DNA of 38,012 nucleotides, taken from the NCBI GenBank assembly GCA_947061115.1, contig CAMSMU010000011.1, positions 1 to 38,012 of the forward strand. Direction: 5' to 3'. The notes beneath the pieces are model-generated. The model worked only from the letters and a program-made list of their open reading frames with translations, had not been told where the DNA came from and made no database searches. Both the position numbers and the translations under genes were made by a program. This document shows, piece by piece, positions 1 to 8,073 of this stretch. Each line of letters begins with the position of its first letter. Position 1 is the first letter of the stretch. The stretch comes from an uncultured Clostridium sp. GTDB taxonomy: Bacteria > Bacillota > Clostridia > TANB77 > CAG-508.

Positions 1-204
1 AATATAAGAAAAAAAGCAACAAAACCAAGAAAAGCAGGAGAAGAAGGAGGAATAATTGCTTCAGAACATCCAATTAATTCAAGCAAAGTAGCAGTAGTTT
101 GTCCTAAATGCGGAAAAGCGGTAAGAATAGGTTATAAAGTAAGTGAAAACGGCAAAGTACGTGTATGCAAATCTTGCGGTGCAGAATTAAAATCAGGAAA
201 ATAA
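1..204 (+). CDS. rplX: 50S ribosomal protein L24, 3' part
   Basis: The window opens inside this gene; 67 codons and a TAA stop are visible. L24 is an early assembly protein of the large ribosomal subunit. The visible part has the basic segment, the SEHPINSSKV stretch typical of bacterial L24 and two CxxC pairs (CPKC and CKSC) near the C-terminus, the zinc-ribbon-like tail seen in many bacterial L24 proteins. It lies 27 bases upstream of rplE, the conserved spc-operon order. The 5' end is outside the window. Confidence 0.95.
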   Translation, partial: NIRKKATKPRKAGEEGGIIASEHPINSSKVAVVCPKCGKAVRIGYKVSENGKVRVCKSCGAELKSGK

Positions 205-231
205 TATAGAAAGGAGGTCTATTAAAGACTT

Positions 232-771
232 ATGGAGATATTAAGAGAACAATACGAAAAAGAAGTAGTACCAGCTTTAATGAAAAAGTTTGGCTATAAA
301 TCAATAATGGAAGTTCCAAAATTAAATAAGATCGTACTAAATATTGGTTTAGGAGATATAAAAGAAAATCCAAAATCATTAGAAGGTGCAGTAAAAGATA
401 TAACAACTATAACAGGTCAAAAACCAGTAGTAACAAAATCTAAAAAATCAATAGCAGCTTTTAAATTAAGAGCAGGAGTAAATATAGGTGTAAAAGTTAC
501 ATTAAGAAAAGGAAAAATGTATGATTTTGCATATAAATTATTTAATGTAGCACTTCCTAGAGTTAGAGATTTTAGAGGTGTATCAAGTGATTCATTTGAT
601 GGTAGAGGAAATTATTCAATGGGAGTTAAAGAACAATTAATATTCCCTGAAATAGAATATGACAAAATAGATAAAGTAAGAGGAATGGATATTATATTTG
701 TTACAACAGCTAAATCTGATGAAGAGGCAAAAGAGCTATTAACTCTTCTTGGAATGCCTTTCAAAAAATAG
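232..771 (+). CDS. rplE: 50S ribosomal protein L5
   Basis: L5 binds 5S rRNA and the central protuberance of the large subunit. The 179-residue product has the normal family length and conserved segments such as [13 protein letters not shown] near residue 31, [19 protein letters not shown] near residue 62 and the LPRVRDFRG motif near residue 108. The ATG is preceded by AAAGGAGG at suitable spacing. It sits between rplX and rpsN as in nearly all Bacillota. The stop is TAG. Nothing is unusual. Confidence 0.97.
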   Translation: MEILREQYEKEVVPALMKKFGYKSIMEVPKLNKIVLNIGLGDIKENPKSLEGAVKDITTITGQKPVVTKSKKSIAAFKLRAGVNIGVKVTLRKGKMYDFAYKLFNVALPRVRDFRGVSSDSFDGRGNYSMGVKEQLIFPEIEYDKIDKVRGMDIIFVTTAKSDEEAKELLTLLGMPFKK

Positions 772-800
772 AAATAAATTAAGGAGGAAAGTGAGAGAAA

Positions 801-986
801 ATGGCTAAAAAATCATTAAAAGTAAAACAAGCTAGACCACAAAAATATAAAACAAGAGAATATAATAGATGCAAAATTTGTGGAAGACCACACAGTTATA
901 TAAGAAAATATGGAATATGCCGTATATGTTTTAGAGAATTAGCTCATAAGGGCGAAATTCCAGGTGTTAAAAAGGCATCATGGTAA
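801..986 (+). CDS. rpsN: 30S ribosomal protein S14, zinc-binding type Z
   Basis: S14 belongs to the 30S head. At 61 residues this is the short zinc-containing form: CKIC and CRIC pairs (from about residue 24 and residue 39) bracket the [11 protein letters not shown] region, and it ends in the typical KKASW. AAGGAGGAAAG supplies the ribosome binding site. Unlike the usual tight spacing, almost 300 bases separate it from rpsH, and that gap is filled by inverted-repeat elements. Confidence 0.97.
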   Translation: MAKKSLKVKQARPQKYKTREYNRCKICGRPHSYIRKYGICRICFRELAHKGEIPGVKKASW

Positions 987-998
987 AAATACATTATT

Positions 999-1109
999 TG
1001 TCAAATGAAAATCAGCATCTTGCGTTGTCAAGTTGCGTAAAAACTTTTTCAATATATAATAAATATAATTTCAAAAGTTTTTATTTACTATACTAATTTT
1101 GATTTGACA
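999..1109. repeat. Inverted-repeat element in the rpsN-rpsH gap, copy 1
   Basis: The outer arms at 999-1012 and 1096-1109 are complementary (TGTCAAATGAAAAT against ATTTTGATTTGACA, one mismatch). Inside are a second arm pair (TAAAAACTTTT and AAAAGTTTTTA) and a direct repeat around TTGCGT. A diverged copy of the whole arrangement lies at 1690-1812. The structure is seen directly; that it is a MITE-like or REP-like dispersed element is inference. Confidence 0.6.
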
Positions 1110-1153
1110 TAGGATAGATAAATATAAGTAATAATATTAAAATTAATCAAAAA

Positions 1154-1245
1154 CGAGTATTAGAAGGCAAACGAACAAAAATTTTTGAAACTATACAATG
1201 TTAGTATGTTGAAAAAATTTTTAAGAAGTTTAACGAACTAATACG
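1154..1245. repeat. Second imperfect palindrome upstream of rpsH
   Basis: GTATTAG (1157-1163) pairs with CTAATAC (1238-1244). Inner arms around AAAAATTTTTGAAACTATAC pair with GTATGTTGAAAAAATTTTT. The element fills most of the remaining rpsN-rpsH gap. No ORF is visible. It could form a large hairpin in the operon transcript; its function is unknown. Confidence 0.45.
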
Positions 1246-1283
1246 AAGATTTTCATTAATTTGCATAGAAAGGAGATAAAAAA

Positions 1284-1682
1284 TTGAATATTACAGATCC
1301 AATAGCAGATATGCTAACAAGAATTAGAAATGCTAATAGTGCTAAACACACAAGTGTTGATGTACCAGCATCAAATATGAAAAAGGCAATAGCACAAATT
1401 TTATTTGATGAAGGATATATATCATCTTTTGAAGAAATAAAAGACGACAAGCAAGGTATTATTAGAATAACTTTAAAATATGACGAAAATGGTCAAAGAG
1501 TTATATCTGGATTAAAAAGAATAAGTAAACCAGGTTTAAGAATATATGTTTCTAAAGACGAATTACCACAAGTACTAAATGGCTTAGGAATAGCTTTAAT
1601 ATCTACATCTAAAGGAATAAAAACAGATAAATATGCAAGAAAAGAAAATTTAGGTGGAGAAGTACTAGCTTATGTATGGTAA
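1284..1682 (+). CDS. rpsH: 30S ribosomal protein S8
   Basis: S8 binds the central domain of 16S rRNA and in many bacteria also represses its own operon. The 132-residue product starts [16 protein letters not shown] and ends with the STSKG and GGEVLAYVW signatures, a full-length family match. Translation appears to start at a TTG codon: AAAGGAG lies at the right distance and no ATG fits. Flanking gaps of about 300 and 170 bases, both with palindromic elements, are unusual for this operon. Confidence 0.96.
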   Translation: MNITDPIADMLTRIRNANSAKHTSVDVPASNMKKAIAQILFDEGYISSFEEIKDDKQGIIRITLKYDENGQRVISGLKRISKPGLRIYVSKDELPQVLNGLGIALISTSKGIKTDKYARKENLGGEVLAYVW

Positions 1683-1689
1683 CCTATTT

Positions 1690-1812
1690 AATCAAATTAA
1701 AATCAACATCTTGCTACATCAAGCTACATAAAAATTTTTTCAATATACAAATAAGTATAATTTCAAAAATTTTTATTTGATTTCCTTGCAATATATTAAT
1801 TTTACTTTGATT
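1690..1812. repeat. Inverted-repeat element in the rpsH-rplF gap, copy 2
   Basis: Arms at 1690-1703 and 1799-1812 (AATCAAATTAAAAT against ATTTTACTTTGATT) pair at 12 of 14 positions. The interior matches copy 1 at 999-1109 over about 80 bases, including the ATCAACATCTTGC segment, the CAATATA region and the mirrored A/T-rich arms. A GCTACAT direct repeat replaces the GCGTTGT/TTGCGT repeat of copy 1. Two diverged copies in adjacent gaps indicate a dispersed element. Confidence 0.6.
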
Positions 1813-1852
1813 AATAAATAAATATAAAATTAAAAGAAGGAGGAAAATCCAA

Positions 1853-2387
1853 ATGTCAAGAATAGGAAAAAAGCCTATAGCAATACCTGACGGTGTTACA
1901 GTTACTTTAGAACGGAAATAAAATTACTGTAAAAGGACCAAAAGGAACATTAGAAAGAGAATTAAATGAAAATGTTACAGTAAAAATGGAAGAAAAAGAA
2001 ATAAAAGTTGAAATACCATCAGAAGAATATGGAAACTTACATGGATTAACAAGAACATTAATCAGTAATATGATAGAAGGTGTAACTAATGAATTTACTA
2101 GAGAATTACAAGTAAATGGAGTTGGTTATAGAGCACAAAAACAAGGTACAAAATTAGTAATGAATTTAGGATATTCTCATCCAGTAGAGATGGAAGCACC
2201 AGAAGGAATTACATTTGACCTTCCAAATCCAAATACTATAATAGTAAGAGGTATAAACAAAGAAGTAGTCGGTCAAACAGCAGCAGTAATCAGAAGTAAA
2301 AGACCACCTGAAGTTTATAGAGGAAAAGGTATTAAATATGCTGAAGAACATATTAGACGTAAGGAAGGTAAGACAGGTAAAAAATAA
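1853..2387 (+). CDS. rplF: 50S ribosomal protein L6, with an apparent +1 frameshift
   Basis: L6 sits near the factor-binding site of the 50S subunit and is normally indispensable. ATG 1853 follows AAGGAGG and encodes [14 protein letters not shown], then VTVTLE; the frame then meets CGG-AAA-TAA and stops after 22 residues. Ignoring the C at 1913 restores [14 protein letters not shown] and a normal 177-residue protein ending [10 protein letters not shown]. The single extra base creates an in-frame CGG codon just before GGA, exactly as in three other places in this window. The identity is certain. Whether the shift is a sequence error, a mutation or a site of programmed +1 frameshifting cannot be settled from sequence alone. 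Confidence 0.93.
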
Positions 2388-2415
2388 TTTTTGAGAAAGG
2401 AGAAATAAAATAAAC

Positions 2416-2775
2416 ATGGTTTCAAATACAGATAGAAAATTTGAAAGAAAAAGAAGACATATAAGAGTACGTAGAAAAGTTAATGGAACAGCAGAATGCC
2501 CAAGACTTTGTATGTATAGAAGTAATACTAATATATATGCTCAAATTATAGATGATGTAACAGCTACAACATTAGTTAGTGCATCAACATTAGATAAAGA
2601 AGTAAAAACAAAACATGCAAATAAAGAAGCAGCAAAAGAAGTTGGAGCTTTAATTGCAAAAAAAGCTAAAGCTAAAAAAATAAGTGATGTAGTATTCGAC
2701 AGAAGTGGATATCAATATCATGGAATCGTAAAAGAATTAGCTGAATCTGCAAGAGAAGGCGGTTTAAATTTTTAA
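2416..2775 (+). CDS. rplR: 50S ribosomal protein L18
   Basis: L18 works with L5 on 5S rRNA. The 119-residue protein has the basic start [16 protein letters not shown], the [18 protein letters not shown] segment and the usual C-terminal [21 protein letters not shown] block. The ATG follows GAGAAAGGAG. It lies 28 bases after rplF, in the standard order, and its length is normal. Confidence 0.97.
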   Translation: MVSNTDRKFERKRRHIRVRRKVNGTAECPRLCMYRSNTNIYAQIIDDVTATTLVSASTLDKEVKTKHANKEAAKEVGALIAKKAKAKKISDVVFDRSGYQYHGIVKELAESAREGGLNF

Positions 2776-2795
2776 GAAAAGGAGGAAGATGAGAA

Positions 2796-3284
2796 GTGCA
2801 AGAAAATGAATCTGAATTAAAAGAGAAAGTTGTTGCTATAAGCAGAGTTGCTAAAGTTGTTAAAGGTGGTAGAACTTTCAGATTTAGTGCCGTAGTTGTT
2901 GTTGGAGATGGAAATGGTAAAGTAGGAGTAGGAAATGGTAAAGCTTCAGAAGTTCCAGATGCAATAAAAAAAGCTATTGAAGATGCTAAAAAGAATTTAG
3001 TTGAAGTTCCAATAGTAGGAACAACAGTACCACATGAATATATAGGAAAATTCGGTAGTGCAAGTGTAATGTTAAAACCAGCTAGTGAAGGTACAGGACT
3101 TATTACTGGAGGTAGTGTAAGACCAGTATTAGAACTTGCAGGTTATAGAGATGTAAGAACTAAAGTTTTAGGAACAAACAATCCAAGAAACGTTGTTTAT
3201 GCAACACTTGAAGGATTAAAATCAATGCAAACAATTGAACAAATAGCTAAAAAAAGAGGAAAAAGTGTAGACGAAATAAAATAA
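2796..3284 (+). CDS. rpsE: 30S ribosomal protein S5
   Basis: S5 contributes to decoding accuracy and to 16S rRNA folding. The 162-residue protein starts at GTG 2796, seven bases after AAAGGAGGA. It contains the [18 protein letters not shown] motif and the [15 protein letters not shown] loop of the N-terminal double-stranded RNA-binding fold, and the C-terminal [17 protein letters not shown] segment. In most Bacillota rpmD (L30) follows; here only 38 bases separate S5 from rplO, so L30 is absent at its usual place. Confidence 0.96.
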   Translation: MQENESELKEKVVAISRVAKVVKGGRTFRFSAVVVVGDGNGKVGVGNGKASEVPDAIKKAIEDAKKNLVEVPIVGTTVPHEYIGKFGSASVMLKPASEGTGLITGGSVRPVLELAGYRDVRTKVLGTNNPRNVVYATLEGLKSMQTIEQIAKKRGKSVDEIK

Positions 3285-3322
3285 AATAAATAAATTTTAA
3301 GGTTTAAGGAGGTGTAAACCAA

Positions 3323-3757
3323 ATGAAATTAGACGAATTAAAACCAGCACAAGAAGGAAAAAGAAAAAATAGAGTTGGTCGTGGAATGGCTTCAGGAAAT
3401 GGTAAAACATCAGGTAGAGGTCATAAAGGACAAAACGCTAGATCAGGTGGAGGCGTTAGACGTGGATTTGAAGGTGGTCAAACACCATTATATAGAAGAC
3501 TACCAAAAAGAGGATTCACAAATAAATTCGCTAAAGACTATACAGAAGTAACATTAACAATGCTTAATAAATCAACAGTAGAAGATGTAACAGCAGAAAC
3601 TTTAATAAAAGATAGAATTATAAGCAAAGAAAATGATGGTATAGTAATAATAGCAACAGGAAAATTAGATAAAAAATTAAATGTAAAAGCTGTAAGATTC
3701 ACTAAGACTGCTAAGGAAAAAATAGAAGCTTTAGGCGGAAAGGCAGAGGTGATATAA
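3323..3757 (+). CDS. rplO: 50S ribosomal protein L15
   Basis: L15 is a late-binding large-subunit protein. Its 144 residues begin [21 protein letters not shown], continue with the glycine/arginine-rich extension ([20 protein letters not shown]) and carry the RRLPKRGF motif. The ATG is preceded by AAGGAGGTG. The stop is followed after one base by the TTG start of secY, consistent with coupled translation. Confidence 0.97.
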   Translation: MKLDELKPAQEGKRKNRVGRGMASGNGKTSGRGHKGQNARSGGGVRRGFEGGQTPLYRRLPKRGFTNKFAKDYTEVTLTMLNKSTVEDVTAETLIKDRIISKENDGIVIIATGKLDKKLNVKAVRFTKTAKEKIEALGGKAEVI

Positions 3758-3758
3758 T

Positions 3759-5081
3759 TTGTTAAAAACTATAAAAAACGCATTAAAAACTCCAGAAATT
3801 AGAAAAAAATTATTATATACATTACTATTATTAGTTATATTTAGATTAGGATGCTATATAACTATTCCAGGAGTAGACGTAGTTTCATTAGAAGCTACAA
3901 AAGATGCTTATACAAATAGTGTAACAGGAATGATAAACATGATTTCTGGTGGAGCTTTTTCAAGATTATCAATTTTTGCAATGTCTATAACTCCATATAT
4001 TACAGCATCTATAGTAATACAACTATTAGGAATGGTAGTACCAGCTTTAGAAAGATTAACTAAAGAAGGTGGAGAAGAAGGCAGAAAGAAAATAGATAGA
4101 TATACAAAAATAATAACATTAGTATTATCATTAGTAGAAGGGTTAGGAATATATCTATCATATAGATCATCTGGAATATTTGTAGATACAAATGCTATAA
4201 CAGGGGTAATTGCAGTAATATCACTTATGGCAGGAACATCATTACTTATGTGGTTAGGAGATAAAATTACATCAAGAGGTGTTGGAAATGGAATATCAAT
4301 GATAATATTTGCAGGTATTGTTTCAAGTTTTCCATCAGCTATAGTGTCAATAGTAAGTAATATAATGGTAGAAGGACAATTCAGTACAGTTGGGCTAATT
4401 ACAGCTCTAGGAATAGTAGTAGGAGTATTAGTACTTGTTACAGGTATAGTATTTGTACAACTTTCTGAAAGAAGAATACCAGTACAATATTCTAAAAAAG
4501 TAGTTGGAAGAAGAATGGTAGGAGCACAAAATACACATATACCAATTAAACCAGCAATGGCAAGTGTAATGCCAATAATATTTGCATCATCATTCATGAC
4601 ATTTCCTGCGATGATAATACAACTATTTGTAAGCGATATAGAAGCAAAAACAGGGTTTTGGAGAGTAATATATAACTTATCAATAGCAACATCATCATCA
4701 ACTGTAGGATGGCAATATACAATTATTAATGCAGCAATATATTTATTATTAATAATTGGATTTACATACTTTTATACATATGCAACATTCAATCCAGCAG
4801 AAGTTGCAAACAACATAAAACAAAATGGAGGATTCATTCCAGGAATTAGAGCTGGAAAACCAACAGCTGACTATTTATCTTCAGTATTATCTAAAATATT
4901 ATTATTTGGAGGATTATTTTTAGCATTAATTGCAATACTTCCAATGCTTGCTAGATTTACAGGATTAAATACAGCATTTGGAGGAACATCAATATTAATA
5001 GTAGTTGGTGTTGCAATAGAATTAGGACAACAATTAGAATCACAACTTGTAATGAGACATTACAAAGGATTCTTAGGATAA
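3759..5081 (+). CDS. secY: Preprotein translocase channel subunit SecY
   Basis: SecY is the pore subunit of the general secretion channel. The 440-residue protein has about ten hydrophobic segments, the ITPYITASIVIQLL motif near residue 75, GNGISMIIFAGI near residue 173 and the cytoplasmic SERRIPVQYSKK loop near residue 235, and is of normal length. The start is TTG 3759, one base after rplO, with GGCAGAGGTGA upstream as the binding site. adk, normally next, is displaced by a small inserted cassette. Confidence 0.97.
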   Translation: MLKTIKNALKTPEIRKKLLYTLLLLVIFRLGCYITIPGVDVVSLEATKDAYTNSVTGMINMISGGAFSRLSIFAMSITPYITASIVIQLLGMVVPALERLTKEGGEEGRKKIDRYTKIITLVLSLVEGLGIYLSYRSSGIFVDTNAITGVIAVISLMAGTSLLMWLGDKITSRGVGNGISMIIFAGIVSSFPSAIVSIVSNIMVEGQFSTVGLITALGIVVGVLVLVTGIVFVQLSERRIPVQYSKKVVGRRMVGAQNTHIPIKPAMASVMPIIFASSFMTFPAMIIQLFVSDIEAKTGFWRVIYNLSIATSSSTVGWQYTIINAAIYLLLIIGFTYFYTYATFNPAEVANNIKQNGGFIPGIRAGKPTADYLSSVLSKILLFGGLFLALIAILPMLARFTGLNTAFGGTSILIVVGVAIELGQQLESQLVMRHYKGFLG

Positions 5082-5088
5082 ATAAAGG

Positions 5089-5122
5089 AAAACTATGTAT
5101 TTTAAAAATATATAGTTTTTTT
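5089..5122 (+). terminator. Probable intrinsic terminator after secY
   Basis: AAAACTAT pairs with ATAGTTTT and the stem runs into seven T residues. The sequence resembles the terminators at 14049-14089 and 27293-27335. It would end the spc operon transcript before the inserted cassette. Confidence 0.7.
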
Positions 5123-5197
5123 GTGAGGTATAATATTATTGTTAATCTTTTTATAGCAATCATTAAAAAGACCAAAATTTTAAAAGTAAACATAATA

Positions 5198-5226
5198 TTT
5201 ACATTATTGCAAACATATGTTATAAT
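5198..5226 (+). promoter_or_regulatory. Sigma-A type promoter of the small inserted gene
   Basis: TTTACA (5198-5203) and TATAAT (5221-5226) are separated by 17 bases, 33 bases upstream of the 5260 start codon. Confidence 0.65.
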
Positions 5227-5259
5227 AGAAGTATAACAGTTGAAAAGGAGGTTTCAGAA

Positions 5260-5550
5260 ATGAAACGGATGGAATTAAAACTTTATGGACAGGTGGAAAT
5301 ATCTCAGATACTCAATATAAAAGGCAAGATTTTTATTGCTACTGTATTGGATTCAAGAGATGGGAGGAAGCTGGAACTTACAAACTATGCATCAAAGCAC
5401 ATAAAAAAATTGACATCAAATGGCACAGTTGGAGAGAATGCGGCAAAGACATTAAGAAATGCGAAAACTGAGGAATGGCTGAACGAGCAATTTGAATGCA
5501 GTGAGCCATACATAGGCAGTGTACTTACAAAACTGTGTCAGGTGTTGTAA
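5260..5550 (+). CDS. Small protein of unknown function in an inserted cassette
   Basis: I do not recognise this 96-residue soluble, basic protein. ATG 5260 has an ideal AAAGGAGG site eight bases upstream; ATG 5269 is possible but too far from it. No signal peptide or membrane segment is visible. Base composition and codon use differ from the neighbours: more CTG, AAG, GCG and AGG, and the third codon is CGG, which occurs in no other intact gene here. It has its own promoter and terminator and separates secY from adk, which are normally adjacent. This points to horizontally acquired DNA. The function is open. Confidence 0.7.
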   Translation: MKRMELKLYGQVEISQILNIKGKIFIATVLDSRDGRKLELTNYASKHIKKLTSNGTVGENAAKTLRNAKTEEWLNEQFECSEPYIGSVLTKLCQVL

Positions 5551-5570
5551 AGATTTTAAATTCCGAAAAA

Positions 5571-5613
5571 CTAAGAGGGTGAGGCTACTAAAGCTCATCC
5601 TTTTAGATTTTAT
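5571..5613 (+). terminator. Intrinsic terminator after the inserted gene
   Basis: CTAAGAGGGTGAGGCT pairs with AGCTCATCCTTTTAG, followed by a T-rich stretch. A second dyad, GTGAACAA (5622-5629) and TTGTTCAC (5643-5650), follows at once. Confidence 0.75.
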
Positions 5614-5704
5614 TAACAATTGTGAACAAGGGGATGGACTTTTTGTTCACCATTAAAAATATAATTTTACCAACTGAAAAATAGATATAATTTTGAAAAT
5701 AAAA

Positions 5705-5738
5705 TTGACAAATATATAAAAAAAAGCTAAAATATAAT
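5705..5738 (+). promoter_or_regulatory. Promoter upstream of adk
   Basis: TTGACA (5705-5710) lies 17 bases before TAAAAT (5728-5733), which overlaps a TATAAT (5733-5738). It restarts transcription after the inserted cassette. Confidence 0.65.
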
Positions 5739-5768
5739 AGCAAAAATAAAAGAAGGGAATAATTTTTT

Positions 5769-6428
5769 ATGTATATAATTATGTTAGGTGCTCCTGGTAC
5801 AGGAAAAGGAACAATAGGAAAAGAAATATGCAAAAAATATAATTTAGAATATATTTCAACAGGAGATATGTTTAGAAATGAAATAAAAAATCAGACGGAA
5901 TTAGGAAAAAAAGCACAAGAATACATGACTAATGGTGAATTAGTACCAGATGAAATTACTATAAATATGGTAAAAGGAAGATTAGATAAAAGTAAAAATA
6001 TGTTATTAGATGGATTTCCTAGAACTATTGCTCAAGCAGAAGCACTAAAAATGCATTTAGCAAAAAAAGGGGAAAAGGTTACAGCTGTAATTGACTTAGA
6101 AGTTCCAGAAGAGGATCTTATTAAAAGAACATCAAGTAGAGTAATATGTTCTAATAAAGAATGTGGAGCATCATATAATACTGTATTCATGCCTCCAAAA
6201 GTAGAAGGAATATGTGACAAATGTGGATCAGCCCTTATAAAAAGAAAAGATGATGAACCAGAAACTATAAAAGCGAGATTAGAAGTATATTACAAAAATA
6301 CAGAGCCCCTAATAGATTACTATATAAATGAGGGATTATTAGAAAAAATAGACATAGATATTTATTCAAAAACTACAAAAGAGAATACAACTAATAAAGC
6401 TATTGATATAATAGAAAATAGACGATAA
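5769..6428 (+). CDS. adk: Adenylate kinase (long, zinc-LID form)
   Basis: The enzyme interconverts ATP + AMP and 2 ADP in the cytoplasm. The 219-residue protein has the P-loop GAPGTGKGT at residues 7-15, the AMP-binding STGDMFR near residue 35, DGFPRT near residue 84 and a long LID domain with four cysteines (CSNKEC and CDKC) that should bind zinc. The ATG follows AGAAGGGAA. Its place between secY and map is the standard order apart from the inserted cassette. Confidence 0.97.
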   Translation: MYIIMLGAPGTGKGTIGKEICKKYNLEYISTGDMFRNEIKNQTELGKKAQEYMTNGELVPDEITINMVKGRLDKSKNMLLDGFPRTIAQAEALKMHLAKKGEKVTAVIDLEVPEEDLIKRTSSRVICSNKECGASYNTVFMPPKVEGICDKCGSALIKRKDDEPETIKARLEVYYKNTEPLIDYYINEGLLEKIDIDIYSKTTKENTTNKAIDIIENRR

Positions 6429-6476
6429 GAACATGTATATTATAGGAATTTTAGCAGACTTTCCTATGATTAAAAT

Positions 6477-6510
6477 ATAATTCTATTCTTGAAAATAAGG
6501 ATAGAATTAT
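6477..6510. terminator. Hairpin between adk and map
   Basis: ATAATTCTAT and ATAGAATTAT are perfect ten-base arms around a 14-base loop. A weaker dyad (ATAGGAA and TTCCTAT) lies at 6442-6467. There is no clear T-tract, so a terminator, attenuator or processing site are all possible. Confidence 0.4.
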
Positions 6511-6550
6511 ATTAATTAGAAATGTAAATAAAAAATAAGAAGGTATAAAA

Positions 6551-7321
6551 ATGATTTCAATAAAATCTAAAAGTGAAATAGAAAAAATGAGAGAAGCATG
6601 TAGAATAGCAAATCTTGCTCAGAAAGCAGTAGAAAAGGCAATAAAACCAGGAATATCTACATTAGAATTAGATAAAATTGCAGAAGCTACAATGAGGCAA
6701 AATGGTGCAATTCCAGCAGAAAAAGGATACCCAAGTGGAATGAAAGGAGTACCAGACTTTCCAGGATCAATTTGTGCGTCAATTAATGATAATATTATTC
6801 ATGGAATACCATCTTCAAAAGTTATACTAAAAGATGGAGATATAATAAGTATTGATCTAGTAGCATACAAAGATGGGTTTAATGGTGATTGTGCAAGAAC
6901 ATATTTTGTAGGTGAAGTATCTGAAAAAGCCAAAAGATTGGTAGAAGTAACAAAACAGGCTTTTTTTGAAGGAATTAAATATGCTAAAAAAGGTAATAGA
7001 TTAGGTGACATTTCATACGCAATAGGTAACTTTGTTAAAGAAAATGGATTTGAAGTAATAAAAGAATTTGAAGGCCATGGTATAGGAAGACAAATGCATG
7101 AAGAACCAGGCATACCTAATTATGGAAAATCTGGAAGAGGAGTAAGGCTAGAACCTGGCATGACCCTAGCAATAGAACCAATGGTAGTAGAGGGAAATCC
7201 AGAGATTTGTCAAGGTGAAGATGGCTGGTCAATTTACACATGGGATGAGAGTTTATCAGCACATTATGAAAATACAATTTTAATTACAGAAAAAGAGCCA
7301 GAAATATTGACATTACTTTAG
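6551..7321 (+). CDS. map: Methionine aminopeptidase, type I
   Basis: It removes the initiator methionine from new proteins. The 256-residue protein has the creatinase-like fold motifs and all metal ligands visible: the two aspartates in SIDLVAYKDGFNGDCART, the histidine in EGHGIGRQMHEEPG, the glutamate in LAIEPM and the last glutamate in HYENTILITE. AGAAGG lies just upstream of the ATG. The 3' end contains a perfect promoter for infA. Confidence 0.97.
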   Translation: MISIKSKSEIEKMREACRIANLAQKAVEKAIKPGISTLELDKIAEATMRQNGAIPAEKGYPSGMKGVPDFPGSICASINDNIIHGIPSSKVILKDGDIISIDLVAYKDGFNGDCARTYFVGEVSEKAKRLVEVTKQAFFEGIKYAKKGNRLGDISYAIGNFVKENGFEVIKEFEGHGIGRQMHEEPGIPNYGKSGRGVRLEPGMTLAIEPMVVEGNPEICQGEDGWSIYTWDESLSAHYENTILITEKEPEILTLL

Positions 7322-7335
7322 AATTATTATATAAT
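7307..7335 (+). promoter_or_regulatory. Consensus promoter for infA-rpmJ-rpsM and following genes
   Basis: TTGACA (7307-7312), a 17-base spacer and TATAAT (7330-7335) give a perfect sigma-A promoter. It starts inside the last codons of map, about 90 bases before infA. Confidence 0.8.
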
Positions 7336-7422
7336 ATAATAGCTATTGTGAAAAAATGTCTTATGTTACTTAAGAAATCAAATTAGCAAAATTTACTATG
7401 TAAATGGAGGATGGAGTAATAT

Positions 7423-7641
7423 ATGTCAAAAGAGGATGTAATTGAAGTAGAAGGAGTGGTTTCAGAGTCACTACCAAATACATTATTCAAGGTTAAATTA
7501 GAAAATGGTCATGAAATTTTGGCACATATATCTGGTAAACTAAGAATGAACTATATAAAAATATTACCAGGAGATAAAGTTAAAGTTGAACTTTCACCAT
7601 ATGATTTAACAAAAGGAAGAATTACATGGAGAGCTAAATAA
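7423..7641 (+). CDS. infA: Translation initiation factor IF-1
   Basis: IF-1 is a single OB-fold protein that occupies the 30S A site during initiation. All 72 residues align with the family: [19 protein letters not shown], the [18 protein letters not shown] segment, and [20 protein letters not shown] near the end. A GGAGGATGGAG run precedes the ATG. The KOW-domain gene found between map and infA in some Bacilli is missing here. Confidence 0.97.
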   Translation: MSKEDVIEVEGVVSESLPNTLFKVKLENGHEILAHISGKLRMNYIKILPGDKVKVELSPYDLTKGRITWRAK

Positions 7642-7667
7642 TAGCAAAATAGAAGAAAAGTAGTTAG

Positions 7668-7731
7668 TAGCTTAGGTTTAAGTGTGAAGTGAGATGCTAA
7701 AGGCATTTGACTTCACATATAAGCTAAGCTA
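7668..7731 (+). promoter_or_regulatory. Long two-part stem-loop between infA and rpmJ
   Basis: Outer arms TAGCTTAGGTTTA (7668-7680) and TATAAGCTAAGCTA (7718-7731) enclose a perfect inner pair, TGTGAAGT and ACTTCACA (7683-7690, 7710-7717). There is no T-tract, and the rpmJ ribosome binding site starts nine bases later. It may be a processing site or a translational control element of rpmJ. Confidence 0.45.
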
Positions 7732-7753
7732 TAGAATATAGGAGGTGCAAAAA

Positions 7754-7867
7754 ATGAAAGTAAGACCATCTGTAAAGAAAATGTGCGACAAGTGCAAAGT
7801 AATCAAAAGAAAAGGTGTAATAAGAGTTATATGCGAAAATCCAAAGCATAAACAAAGACAAGGTTAA
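7754..7867 (+). CDS. rpmJ: 50S ribosomal protein L36
   Basis: The smallest ribosomal protein, 37 residues: [19 protein letters not shown], then a second half ending [11 protein letters not shown]. It is the zinc-binding form, with CDKC, one later cysteine and a histidine as ligands. AGGAGGTGC precedes the ATG. It lies in its standard place between infA and rpsM. It is followed by a strong terminator and a second hairpin before rpsM, so the operon may be split here. Confidence 0.97.
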   Translation: MKVRPSVKKMCDKCKVIKRKGVIRVICENPKHKQRQG

Positions 7868-7883
7868 TTTTTAATTAGATATC

Positions 7884-7922
7884 AACACAAATCTAGCAAG
7901 CGGCTGATTTAGATTTGTGTTT
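7884..7922 (+). terminator. Intrinsic terminator after rpmJ
   Basis: AACACAAATCTA (7884-7895) and TAGATTTGTGTT (7910-7921) are perfect 12-base arms followed by a T-rich stretch. Position suggests partial termination inside the ribosomal operon. Confidence 0.75.
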
Positions 7923-7950
7923 ATATATATTTCTATTAATTAATAAAGAT

Positions 7951-8008
7951 TAAATAATTTAAAAATAATAATGAAAACCTTTCTAAATTATTATTTTTTA
8001 ATTATTTA
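7951..8008. repeat. AT-rich 22-base inverted repeat upstream of rpsM
   Basis: TAAATAATTTAAAAATAATAAT (7951-7972, quoted arm is 22 bases, first ten TAAATAATTT) pairs almost perfectly with 7987-8008 around a short loop. It could be a second attenuator before the rpsM-rpsK-rpsD-rpoA-rplQ group. Confidence 0.45.
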
Positions 8009-8073
8009 ATGCATTTCACCTTTATTAGTTAAATAGAAAACAATTACTATTTTATAAAGAAAGAGGTGCAAAT

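Noticed and set aside
3908..4597. 229-codon ORF on the minus strand within secY
   Set aside because: It is a mirror of an AT-rich membrane-protein gene, with no ribosome binding site and no family pattern; secY on the plus strand is certain.
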